Source of the DNA: Phoronis australis
Taxonomy: Eukaryota > Phoronida > Phoronidae
DNA length: 64,000 nucleotides
Reading direction: 5' to 3'
Assembly (NCBI GenBank): GCA_002633005.1
Contig: NMRA01000090.1
Coordinates: 128,156 to 192,155, forward strand
A program made the position numbers and the translations under genes. Below are positions 28,701 to 36,225 of this stretch, in pieces; the stretch's first letter is position 1; each line of letters opens with the position of its first letter. Under the pieces are notes generated by a model. It was not told where the DNA came from. It made no database searches and worked only from the letters and a program-made list of their open reading frames with translations.

Positions 28701-30764
28701 GTTACATGGCGATCAGTGTTCTGGTGGATAGAAAAAAATGATCTATATAGTACTAAAAGTAAGGCTGAATAAAACATGATTTTTAAAACTGAGACAATGG
28801 CATGAGATGTCAAAGTATTTTTCAGAGGGGAATAAAGCCTATGTTCAGCCAAACAATCGAGGCACTGGAGGCCTCCCTCTTACAGTACTTTAAAAGCCCA
28901 CTGATGAACGAGGTTGCTGAAAACACCCACTACCTCTTTTTGAAACAGCCTTCTTGGGAAAAAATTTGGGAAATCCTAGGTATGCAATACCTAAGGCATC
29001 CTATTACAGGGCGGCCAACATAATTTCAGTTAAGTCACACTCAAACAAAAAGTGACATTAAAAGCTGCTCAACTTTTCATGTATTGCAGTCTGCAGGCAA
29101 TCTTTGTATTTTGTTGATTTTCGACTTAATCCGCTGTTGCAGGTGTTACTATACAAGTGACACATGGTGGATTGCATTCCCCATTTTCTAAAAGTAACCT
29201 AATTCTTTTGAGCATTTGTCTCCAACATTTTGCAACCTCAATATCTTGATAGATTTTTCACAAAGCAGAAGATATCTCACAACGCAAAATCAAGAAAAAT
29301 GTGTTTTTAATTGTCAGTCATTCAGAGAATAACATCAACTGACTAATCAGAAGGGAAGCACAACATACATGCAAATAGCAATACGCAACTCCACATAACT
29401 CAACAGTTGAACTTTGCAACAGAGATTACAACAAACACATCAGGCGTCACATGAATCCTCTCATCATGGTTAATCCAAAAATGTATTACTTTTACCAAGT
29501 GGTCCCTTCTTATTCATAAATTCAGTTTTTCCAAGGCGTTCTTTGCAATGCAGATTTAGGGAGGCAGCCATCTTTAAAACTGTGACGCTTCTCAGCAGGA
29601 AAAATGACTAATTGTTAACTCTGACTGAAGTAGGTTCGATGCAGAATGCGTTTCTGTATTTTACTTTTTGTCCCTGAGACGACACATGTCCACCATAACA
29701 CGAGCTGAAATATGTCCCCGAAGAGTCAAGTGTTTAAGAAGACAACATTCGTTCACGAGAACACGCACTCTCTCACCATAAATCCAGTGTTTTTCAGGAC
29801 GACATTTGCCCTTGAGAACACGCACTCTTTTTTCTAACGGAGAAGTTTTAAAGAGGCACCCCTTTAAGTGACTATTATTCTTTTCTACTCAGAGATTCCC
29901 TTATATACCACCCATGATCTTCAATACACTAGACAATTTTTGGGTCGTCAAACACACATGTGATCGGTGTAGTTACCATTCCTGCAAAGAGGTGTCGCAC
30001 TTTTATAATGGCTGTCACCTGAGATCAGCTTACAAGCAAATGAACACCTCAGAGAAACATTAAATGTATGAATAAGAAGATACCAATAGGTAGGACAAGA
30101 GGATTCAGAAAAGAGTAATACCAAGGATGTATGTTAATGGAGTTGGATTGTAAACAATAACCTCAAAATGAGAACAGTCACGTTTTGGAAAGGGTGACCA
30201 ATATCTTCAGTTATAGCACTTCCTTATTTGGTTTCTACCCGAGATGAGTTCCGCAGTGCAAGTTCTTCGTGGTCACATACCATCACACACTTGTTTCGAG
30301 AGTTGTAATCGTCAACATGTAATACAACACTCGCATACACTAGCAAACTGACAGCCATAAAAATAATCAGTCAGTGAGGCTGGAACCTTAAATGATGGAA
30401 CGGAATTCACTATTTCCGTTCCATGAGTTAAGAATTCTCGCCACAAATGCTTCGCAAAGTTTCCTCTTTCAGCCCAACATGTGTGCAGTTCATTACAATT
30501 ACATCACAGGTATCAACCCTGTCAAGAGCAGACTGACCTTGAATTGATGGGACGAGTTTCTGTCATAATACCTGAAAATATCAAAAATAACAACAATGTT
30601 ATCCAGTAAAATTGATGACGTGGAGAGATTTTTTCAAAATAAAAGCTTTTCCAATTATTGGCAAAAATGGCGGATTTATCAAATAGATTTTCATGCTACA
30701 GAGACGTTTGCAAAGACATTCACCCATCGTTGAGTCGTGGTTGTTTCCATGGATACATCACCAT
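13672..30764 (-). CDS. WAC: WAC orthologue: WW domain-containing adaptor with coiled coil, 13 coding exons
   Basis: In mammals WAC is a nuclear adaptor. Its C-terminal coiled coil binds RNF20/RNF40 and its WW domain contacts RNA polymerase II, promoting H2B monoubiquitination; it also affects autophagy and mTORC1. Here 13 exons (listed separately) join in frame to 1,905 nt, 634 residues, against about 647 in vertebrates. Three blocks identify it: residues 1-14 ([14 protein letters not shown]; vertebrate MVMYARKQQRLSDG), one WW domain at about 151-180 with Trp152 and Trp174, and the C-terminus from about residue 550 ([18 protein letters not shown]). Residues 15-140 and 184-550 are low-complexity, rich in Ser, Arg, Gln, Pro and Thr, as in the family. 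All splice junctions are GT-AG and phases agree. No frameshift or internal stop is present, so the gene looks intact. Intron 7 (4.1 kb) is the longest. Confidence 0.96.
13741..13779. repeat. 13-bp tandem repeat
   Basis: Three near-identical units of CAATACATTATCA in WAC intron 12, just upstream of the last exon's acceptor. Confidence 0.8.
14660..14787 (-). CDS. WAC: WAC coding exon 12, coiled-coil region
   Basis: Encodes residues 575-616 and two bases of Arg617. [20 protein letters not shown] and TLQEQR align with AHNMGT, ELKNLRSLVRVCEI and TLREQR of vertebrate WAC, part of the RNF20/40-binding coiled coil. A weaker gtgaaa donor inside the exon (14690) was rejected because it breaks the frame and loses this block. 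Acceptor tttgtacaag|GCC, donor AACG|gtaaat. Confidence 0.95.
15121..15385 (+). repeat. intronic dispersed repeat, copy in intron 11
   Basis: Shares long stretches with 17641-17880 in the same orientation: CTCAAACCTTATTC, AAATACCTTAT, TTACAGGGCTGTCA, CGAATCTCC and CGTATGTAC occur in the same order. It is an old dispersed element or segmental copy inside WAC, with no coding potential seen. Confidence 0.65.
15593..15773 (-). CDS. WAC: WAC coding exon 11
   Basis: Encodes the last base of Arg514 and residues 515-574. It ends in the conserved block [18 protein letters not shown]...NHAEKQ, which matches vertebrate TPALAAHFSENLIKHVQGW...DHAEKQ, including the exon boundary after HAEKQ. Acceptor ttctctggacttag|G, donor CAG|gttggt. 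Confidence 0.95.
16235..16576 (+). repeat. 170-bp tandem duplication in WAC intron 10
   Basis: Two units, 16235-16404 and 16405-16576, each start CCAATAACAAGCC and end CACTGCCAAAAGCA(T/C)TACG. Similarity is high along the whole length, with a few substitutions and small indels, so it is fairly recent. The second unit ends about 60 bp from exon 10. Confidence 0.85.
16639..16945 (-). CDS. WAC: WAC coding exon 10
   Basis: Encodes residues 412-513 and two bases of Arg514. It is a disordered Ser/Thr/Pro/Gln segment with repeated TP, SP and SQ motifs, plausible sites for proline-directed or ATM-type kinases. Acceptor actccatctag|CT, donor TCAAG|gtatgt. Confidence 0.92.
17426..17488 (-). CDS. WAC: WAC coding exon 9
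   Basis: Encodes residues 391-411 plus one base of residue 412. It is a Gln-rich amphipathic helix ([15 protein letters not shown]), an expected continuation of the Leu-rich segment in exon 8. Acceptor ttgtttgcag|CA, donor AATG|gtgagt. Confidence 0.88.
17641..17880 (+). repeat. intronic dispersed repeat, copy in intron 8
   Basis: Second copy of the element at 15121-15385, with the same order of shared blocks and similar spacing. Divergence is moderate, so the duplication is not recent. Confidence 0.65.
18318..18333. other. poly-C run with one ambiguous base
   Basis: A homopolymer of C interrupted by a single N in intron 8. It is a low-quality position or unresolved length; nothing coding depends on it. 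Confidence 0.9.
18493..18765 (-). CDS. WAC: WAC coding exon 8
   Basis: Encodes residues 300-390 plus one base of residue 391. It is Ser/Thr/Pro-rich and ends in a helical Leu-rich segment ([17 protein letters not shown]) that corresponds to the LLRQLLPALQ region of vertebrate WAC. Acceptor tattctgatgcag|AT, donor CAAG|gtaagc. Confidence 0.92.
19707..19741. repeat. perfect 14-bp inverted repeat
   Basis: GTGACAGACGTACA and its exact reverse complement are separated by 7 nt. A further copy of the CTGTCAC motif follows. It lies in intron 7 and may be the end of a decayed inverted-repeat element. Confidence 0.7.
20041..20140 (+). repeat. dispersed repeat, inverted partner of 38590-38690
   Basis: The stretch around GGCGATCCAGATCCTCCCA and AATAGTATCC (read on the other strand) recurs almost unchanged in opposite orientation at 38590-38690. 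It lies in WAC intron 7, ahead of the LINE-related sequence. Confidence 0.7.
20820..21249 (+). repeat. LINE-associated segment shared with RepB
   Basis: Near-identical in parts to the reverse strand of 35756-36225 and 44040-45000. Shared marks are GAGGAGTGAAACTT, CATAACATTCATACGA, AGCTAAACCAACATCA and CTCGAATAAT. It contains runs of GAY triplets and an internal partial repeat of about 150 bp. The shared homology stops at about 21249. Confidence 0.7.
21190..21440 (+). pseudogene. 3' end of a LINE reverse-transcriptase ORF (dead)
   Basis: One frame reads RARGRQR, stop, [20 protein letters not shown], then A-K-S-R-T-E-W-R. This is the familiar C-terminal tail of invertebrate LINE polymerases (general form RGRxRxRWxDNIKxWTGLSLxExxRxAxDRxxWR). 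The in-frame TGA between RQR and MW and the lack of upstream polymerase motifs show a 5'-truncated, inactive copy. It lies in WAC intron 7 in antisense orientation to the gene. Confidence 0.75.
22835..23122 (-). CDS. WAC: WAC coding exon 7
   Basis: Encodes residues 204-299 plus one base of Asp300. The first half is strongly basic ([20 protein letters not shown]), which would suit nuclear localisation; the second half is polar. Acceptor cacatcttgcag|GT, donor CAGAG|gtgagt. Confidence 0.92.
24079..24137 (-). CDS. WAC: WAC coding exon 6
   Basis: Encodes residues 184-203 plus one base of Gly204. It is a short RS/RD-like stretch ([18 protein letters not shown]). Acceptor tttacttcaacag|G, donor CTG|gtgagt. 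Confidence 0.9.
25091..25221 (-). CDS. WAC: WAC coding exon 5, WW domain
   Basis: Encodes residues 141-183 and two bases of Thr184. It carries the whole WW domain: [17 protein letters not shown], then [12 protein letters not shown]. The two signature tryptophans are Trp152 and Trp174, the aromatic binding patch is Tyr163-165, and the conserved Pro is Pro177. The match to vertebrate WAC is nearly residue for residue. This is the polyproline-binding module of the adaptor. Acceptor cttgctcatcag|GTA, donor AC|gtgagt. Confidence 0.97.
27113..27279 (-). CDS. WAC: WAC coding exon 4
   Basis: Encodes residues 85-140, a polar Ser/Asn/Asp segment ending [11 protein letters not shown]. Acceptor cgttttctag|GA, donor GAG|gtctgt. 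Phase 1 in, phase 0 out. Confidence 0.9.
28543..28720 (-). CDS. WAC: WAC coding exon 3
   Basis: Encodes residues 26-84 plus one base of Gly85. It is basic, Ser/Arg-rich and contains RDPSPSRP, comparable to the GDPSPP stretch in vertebrate WAC. Acceptor ttctatccaccag|AAC, donor AAGG|gtaggt. Confidence 0.92.
30538..30571 (-). CDS. WAC: WAC coding exon 2 (34-nt microexon)
   Basis: Encodes the last base of Gly14 and residues 15-25, [11 protein letters not shown]. Acceptor gatattttcag|G, donor AAG|gtcagt. Phase 2 in and phase 0 out match both neighbours. Confidence 0.88.
30572..30723 (-). promoter_or_regulatory. short WAC intron 1 with a YY1-like motif
   Basis: A 152-bp first intron. It carries AAAATGGCGG at 30664-30673 (plus-strand reading), the YY1 core often found just downstream of housekeeping promoters. 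This is motif evidence only. Confidence 0.35.
30724..30764 (-). CDS. WAC: WAC coding exon 1
   Basis: Encodes residues 1-13 and two bases of Gly14. The start ATG is fixed by [14 protein letters not shown], which aligns with the conserved WAC N-terminus without gaps. The donor is GATGG|gtgaat. An upstream ATG opens a four-codon frame that overlaps this start. Confidence 0.93.
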
Positions 30765-30772
30765 GAATGCAT
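30758..30772 (-). promoter_or_regulatory. minimal upstream ORF overlapping the WAC start codon
   Basis: Reads ATG CAT TCA TGG TGA. It begins 8 nt before the WAC ATG and its stop lies within WAC codons 2-3 in another frame. If the 5' UTR includes it, it could lower initiation at the main start. The transcription start is not known. Confidence 0.4.
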
Positions 30773-30779
30773 GTATTGA

Positions 30780-31340
30780 GGGAAAGGGATCTGAGACAAT
30801 CAGACAAAATGTAAGTGCAAAATTTTGCGAATTTTGCCTGAATTTGAGCCAGCCTATCCTTGAACCGCAGCCATGACACATACGGGTTATTGACCTTTCC
30901 GGAAATATCCGAATAAATTTTTAAGAAAAACTTCCATACGTTATTAGAATTTTAAGTCATTTATTCTACTCAACGTGGAATTTTGTTGCTAAATGACGAT
31001 AAATGAAGTTTTGTTTCTAGAATACAATGATTTACTAAAAATAATGCATGTCACGAAACTGCGCTGCTGTTTGTTTAAGTCACGTGACCAAAACAGGCAA
31101 AACAATGTGCACGCACGAAGTTCTCTCGCGTTCTGCAAGTTGAAGTGAAGAAATGTCATAGCGGAAATTTTTGTTCATAGAAGGTATTTAACTGTATGGC
31201 TGACGTTGTTACATGAAATAGTTCCTGGTACTTAACAATCTAATTCAAATAAGACAAAGTTTAAACTTCGATCGCATACCTAGTCTACTCTCGTGCCGAC
31301 TGGCTGTGAGCGGCTCACAGTGTGAGCCGGTCCGCCAGGC
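30780..31340 (-). promoter_or_regulatory. probable WAC promoter region
   Basis: More CpG than the surroundings (CGCACG, TCTCGCG, GCGCTG). It contains a perfect palindromic E-box GTCACGTGAC at 31079-31088, about 315 bp upstream of the start codon. No TATA box is convincing. The position upstream of exon 1 and the composition suggest a CpG-type promoter; the start site is unknown. Confidence 0.45.
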
Positions 31341-31974
31341 AGTAAGCAGTAAGTAAGGCAGTATTAAACCATCCGGAGGATAAAACTGGTATTATATATA
31401 GTGTATTGGGGACGATCAGAAGCTCAGGACGCCTATGGCTAGGTCCAACAACAAGTAATGAAACACAGACACAGTCAGTTACAACAAGGAGTGTTGTATA
31501 CTAGGACTAGGAGTAGGGAGGACAACGTTTTTTAAATTTTTTTTACAATACCCATGTGTCATACATTTTTGAAAAGCCCTTGGTGTAAGAAATGAAATGG
31601 TGCAAAAATCAGAAAAATTGGATGAGCGGTTGACGAGAAAATGGCCGTTGAAGTGCGACGTTTATGCGCAAAATATCTGCCTTTTTACATAATTTCGTAA
31701 AAAATAAAAGAATACACATGTGCTGCATATAAAAAGATTCGACTCATTGAGACAAACATGGTGGTGTGTATTATATAAAATTTGGATCGATTTCTACAGA
31801 GATATTGCTGTTTAAGTGTGTTGTTATAGCATATAGAACAGGCTCATCGTGTTTGATGAAAACAATGGATTACACAGCTTAAAAGGTAAAGAGCAAAGAC
31901 ACCACATCAGCTCAGAAATAAATACATCTGAGCTAGGAGGAAATTTCACATCAAATCACAAGATCACATTGGTG

Positions 31975-32126
31975 GATTTGGGGGGGGCAAGGGGGCCTAG
32001 CTGGCCCGTGGCCCTCCTAAAACTTCATTTGGCAGTTTGAGGCTGCAAATATCTTACGGGTAAAATCCTGCATAATATTCTGCCCTGCCCCCCCCCTCCT
32101 ATCTAAAAATCCTAGATCTGCCCCTG
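31975..32126 (-). mobile_element. hAT-like element end
   Basis: Read on the minus strand from 32126 it starts CAGGGGCAGATCTAGGATTT followed by a G-rich tract. This is the same kind of terminus as the element at 47935-48217. The other end was not found, so the copy may be truncated. Confidence 0.45.
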
Positions 32127-32157
32127 AATACTACTACATGGGCAACACATCATTGCC

Positions 32158-32215
32158 TGACAGTGACAGGGGGTTGGGGGAGGCTATAGCTCCCCCACTT
32201 CAGTGCTGGATGCTA
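32158..32215 (+). repeat. small palindromic G/C-tract MITE (copy)
   Basis: GGGGGAGGCTATAGCTCCCCC followed by ACTTCAGTGCTG resembles the core of the elements at 48940-49013 and 54022-54091. Confidence 0.45.
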
Positions 32216-33020
32216 CCCATGTACTATTAGATCGTATCATGGCAAAAAACATCAAAAAGTAGACAAAAGACCATTTGGGAAAACAAATCACTCTTAACAT
32301 GAAGGATTTCATCATTTACGCAACAAAAACTTTGTAACAACTTTATTTCGAACGGTGAAGTTGCTATGCCATTGAACTTCAACGTAGCCGCTGGTGGCGC
32401 TGACATGCGGCGACTTAGTGAACTAACGACTGCTGTTTGAAAAGTGCCAATGCGCAGCAGTTTGACAGAATTTCTGAAAATGAAATAATTACCAATTAAA
32501 AGAGTGATAAATTCCTCATCTAAAAATCGGGGGGGCATATTGCGCAACTGGAAAAACATCAATCTCCCGATCGACCAAAATTAGGCCTTCCGGACGATCG
32601 AAAACTCGGCATGAAAACTTGGCCTTGACTTCGAGAAAACAACTTGAGGAGATGCGCACGCATCTAAACTACATCCTGTCCAAATTTCATGTTTGTATTT
32701 GAGAGTATAGTGCTCTTTTGGATAGGAGGAACAAGAGGTACTTTTTCGAAAGTTGATCGCATGGCGGAAAATCGTGCGCTAAAAAAAGCTTACAAAAAAT
32801 GATTTATCAGCGATAATTTGAGACAAAAAGATTACAAACTTACAAATAAAGACTAAGGTAACGATTTATAACACAAAATTGTCTTATAGTTAACTTTGAA
32901 GTCTGAAATCGGGTAATTTACCGACGTGGGTTTTACACGGAGGCAGATATGGAGCACCGTGACCTACTTTTTGATTGTCCTCCCTACTAGGAGAGTTTGT
33001 CAGTTCACTGTTTTTGCTAC

Positions 33021-33154
33021 TACTAGCGCCGCCAAGTGGTGAATAGGCAACGGTCAAGTAGGAAGCGCATATTTTGCAGTGTCATAAATGGCACTGTTAC
33101 ATCCACGAAAACCCCAGACGTGTCATGTTTTACGTTTCCTAAAGATCCAGAAAG
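33021..33154 (+). pseudogene. THAP-domain-like first exon fragment
   Basis: One frame reads RKRIFCSVINGTVTSTKT, then P-D-V-S-C-F-T-F-P-K-D-P-E-R, and ends at a consensus donor (GAAAG|gtaagg). This fits the start of a THAP zinc-binding DNA-binding domain: Cys near the N-terminus, then the hallmark F-x-F-P-K-D-P-E-R; the rest of the C2CH site would lie in later exons. The usual second Cys (CSVINC) appears to be Gly here. No in-frame ATG directly precedes it and a stop lies at 33026-33028. THAP domains occur in host regulators and P-element-type transposases. No following exon was found, so I call it a remnant. Confidence 0.5.
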
Positions 33155-33225
33155 GTAAGGCAATTGTTGTAGATGTGCTTCCGGTGAGTTATATGAGCCC
33201 CTGTTAGCTACTCGCTAACGGGCAA

Positions 33226-33299
33226 TTGCCTATTAGCTGAATGGTTAGCACGCTTGCCGGTTTTATGGGGGTCGCGGGTTCGATCCCCGAGTCGGGTAA
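33226..33299 (+). pseudogene. tRNA-like sequence (tRNA pseudogene or SINE head)
   Basis: Has a polymerase III A-box-like TAGCTGAATGGTTAGCA and a perfect B box GGTTCGATCC (33277-33286) at normal spacing. The T arm and the D arm can be drawn. The anticodon arm cannot pair and the acceptor pairing is poor, so no anticodon can be assigned. No T-run terminator follows closely. A short hairpin GTTAGC-TACTC-GCTAAC lies just upstream. Confidence 0.55.
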
Positions 33300-35119
33300 T
33301 CTCGGCTATTACTACACAATTAAAGTCTTTATTTATGAAAAGAGCATGTGCATTAATTGAAAAATAAAAAGTTCGGTCAGTGTGACTGGGTTGGGAAAAA
33401 AGAAAGTATTTGGCTAATAACTTGAAAATGGCTAAAAGTTTTCAGATGCTTTAGCCATTTTGGCAAATAGAATATGATACATTGTCTTTCATTTTGTGTG
33501 TTCTGTTCATGGTTGGAAGACAAGTCGCAGTCCTGGTGCCGCTGTCGTCTGCAGTGTAGGCTACTGCTCAGGCTACGCTCTGTCTTCTGCAGATACTTTG
33601 TCGTCAATGTACGTGTACTAAAATTATATATGAGCGAGCATCAGAATGGAATACATTGTTGTGGTAGTGATAAACTGTCGTCGGCATTTTTTCACTCAGG
33701 GTGCAAATTTAGATTTTTTTATGTTATGCAATCATATTGACAGAATTCCTTCACCTTTGGCATATATTTGTATGATGATCTTGTTTTAGCACTGGTACTT
33801 ATGACATTTACGCATTTTAAAGTATGAAAAAATGTTAATTATGGCCAGAGTAATCCTTGATATAGCTGAAAATAGCCAGAAATCCATTGTTATTTTGTTT
33901 CACTGAAACATTACATGTTTTTAATACACATGGCATTTAATTAAATCACACATTTAATTGAAATTTAATATTTTTCATGATTCTAACATGTATTTCTTGT
34001 TTGTATTTAGAAAATTGCAGGGATCTGAAAAGTCAAACACAATTTTCAGACACACATGCAAAATGATGTCAGTGTTATGCAAAACAAGTAAATTTGCATG
34101 TGTTCCTTCTCTTACAGCCATGGCTGAAAAAGAAAACCATTACTAGTGTTTTAAACTGTGTTTTTTAATGGAAATTTGAGCTAGAAACCACATATTTGAA
34201 CAAGATGTCCTAGTGATTGGATTCCTCAACCAAATAATATCAGTCACCTAAGAAAAACTGTGTATTCTCCGTAGCCATGTCTAAATTCCATTAAATTCTT
34301 CCATTAATAAAAGATTTTTGATACAGCACATTGAGAATCTTGAAGCTATTTTTGGCCCACAAAAAATATTAGACCAAGCCCTGGATTTGAATTGATCATA
34401 AGCAAAAATAATGTCTTTCGTATTCTCCATAGCAGCCTGTATTCTCCGTAGCCCCCAACTTTGAATTGTTGGTACATGGTTTGAAAAAAACTTGTATGTA
34501 GGTACATGTACTGAGGAAATGGGAACGAATAATCTCTCCAAGACAAGAACAATTGAAAAAATATTTTTGAGTGGGATTTGAGGCAAGTGTAGCTAAAATT
34601 ACTTTTTCAGTTTAAACTCATTATTAATAAAACATGGATGTTCTTTGGTCTTTCAGAAGTGTTGGTATTAACAAGCAAATGAATTCTATTGCATTGCCCA
34701 AGTGTTCATCCACTTATAAACAGGTATCTGCATATTTCGTATTCTCCGTAGACCCCTCCATGACCTCTGTGTTGTGTGAGATTTATGCATTCAATGTTTT
34801 CCTGATGATGAAAAGTATTTCTGTATTTCTTTGAGGGTAGTTGATGGAAGTAGGCATCCCATTGATGGTGATGTGACTCTGATGATAGTTAAGAGCTGAG
34901 TATGTCCTAATTTCCATTATGTTATATTTTTGTATTTACACAAATGTGAAGAAAATTAAGACCGTATTATCTCCCTTTTTCTAAACACAACTGTTTTTGT
35001 AATTCAGAAGTAGTAGTATTGACAAGTAAATGAATTCCACTGAATTGCTCCAGTATTTTTCTTCCCACAAATAGTTATCGTAGCATTTTGTGTTCTCCAT
35101 AGCCCCTCACTGACATCCA
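33300..35119. other. intergenic stretch, no gene seen
   Basis: The phrase GTATTCTCC(G/A)TAG recurs at about 34262, 34420, 34439, 34740 and 35090, a dispersed motif with no even period, possibly an eroded tandem repeat. No exon was recognised. Confidence 0.4.
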
Positions 35120-36225
35120 CAAAATTTACATGTAGCCTCTAAGTTCCGGAAGTCCTGGAAGGCCATTGTATTTCGTCATGATCGGATCCAAGATGGCCGA
35201 CTTGGCCGCCATTTTGTTTTCAATTTCTGATTCAGATGCTCATAGAGTCCGTACGTTTGTATGCACATGGCTAAAAATCGGCACATTTATTTTATTACGC
35301 GTCTGCTACAGATGTGCTGAATTTTTTTACTTCCAACCAAAGATGGCGGAAATATCGGCACCTTGATTTCAGGCTAATAACGTTTTCTCTTGTAGAGGAG
35401 GCATTATAACACCAATGGCTCCGAAATTTTCCGGTATCAGTTTTCTATGACAGGCTGTTATTTAGTGCTGAAGAACCGAAAGTTGCTTTCAAGATGGCGG
35501 ATTTGGCGCATGTTGACCTATTTTCAGTCGTGCTGGGGTGCCATTTTAAATGGAAAAGGAAAATGACGTGATTTTTTTTTCACGTGGATTCTCTGAGGTA
35601 TACTCTTTCAAATGTTTAGAGGCAATTTTTTTCAGACTTGCTGTTTTTGAGTTAATTGATATTGAATTTCAAAAAAAACACTAAATTTCTTTTTTTCGAA
35701 GAGTATATGGAAATTTGCTAAACTATCTAATTGGATAGAACTTTGGACGGGCTTTCAGAAGATATTTTCCATTTTTCGCTAGGATGTCTACTTTTCGAAT
35801 TATTCGAGATTTTCTGATAGCGCTGTTCCTTTGTTGAGTGCTTTTGCTGCATTGATGTTGGTTTAGCTTCTATTGAACAAGATTGTAGCTTATTTGTTAC
35901 TGATTTATGACATTTAAGTTCGTCTTATGAATGTTATGATGTTGTTCATCATCGCCACCATCATCATAATATTCGTCATCTTTGTCGTCATCTTCGTCGT
36001 CCTCTCCGTCTTCGTCTTTTCAATTAATTTTGCCAAGAGTCGCTCGGGACTGTAGCCTATTACTGATTTCTGACCTCTACGTTCGTCACATGAATGTTAT
36101 CATTACTTGTATTGTTCATCGTCGCCACCATCGTTGTCATATTCATCATCATCTCTATCGTAGTCATTTCTGTTAATTTCGCTAAGTTTCACTCCTCGGA
36201 GGGCTTTCAGTTGAATTTTGCTGGT
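35120..36225 (+). repeat. RepB element, copy 1
   Basis: Begins near GGAAGTCCTGGAAGGCC and contains CAAGATGGCCGACTTGGC (35190), AGATGGCGGAAATATCGG (35341) and CAAGATGGCGGATTTGGC (35492). Then come the A/T-rich GAATTTCAAAAAAAACAC block and the LINE-related tail in reverse orientation with CGT/CAT triplet runs. The same order is seen at 43.4-45.0 kb. Confidence 0.75.

Larger units (their letters stand above)
31341..33020. other. intergenic stretch with MITE debris
   Basis: No gene is recognised. It holds a hAT-like terminal repeat ending at 32126 and a small G/C-tract MITE at 32158-32215. Confidence 0.4.

Noticed and set aside
30667-30810. Plus-strand open frame with a good Kozak context (AAAATGGCGG) ending at a perfect gtaagt donor
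   Set aside because: It is antisense to WAC exon 1 and intron 1, whose minus-strand reading gives the conserved [14 protein letters not shown]. The frame has no recognisable family.
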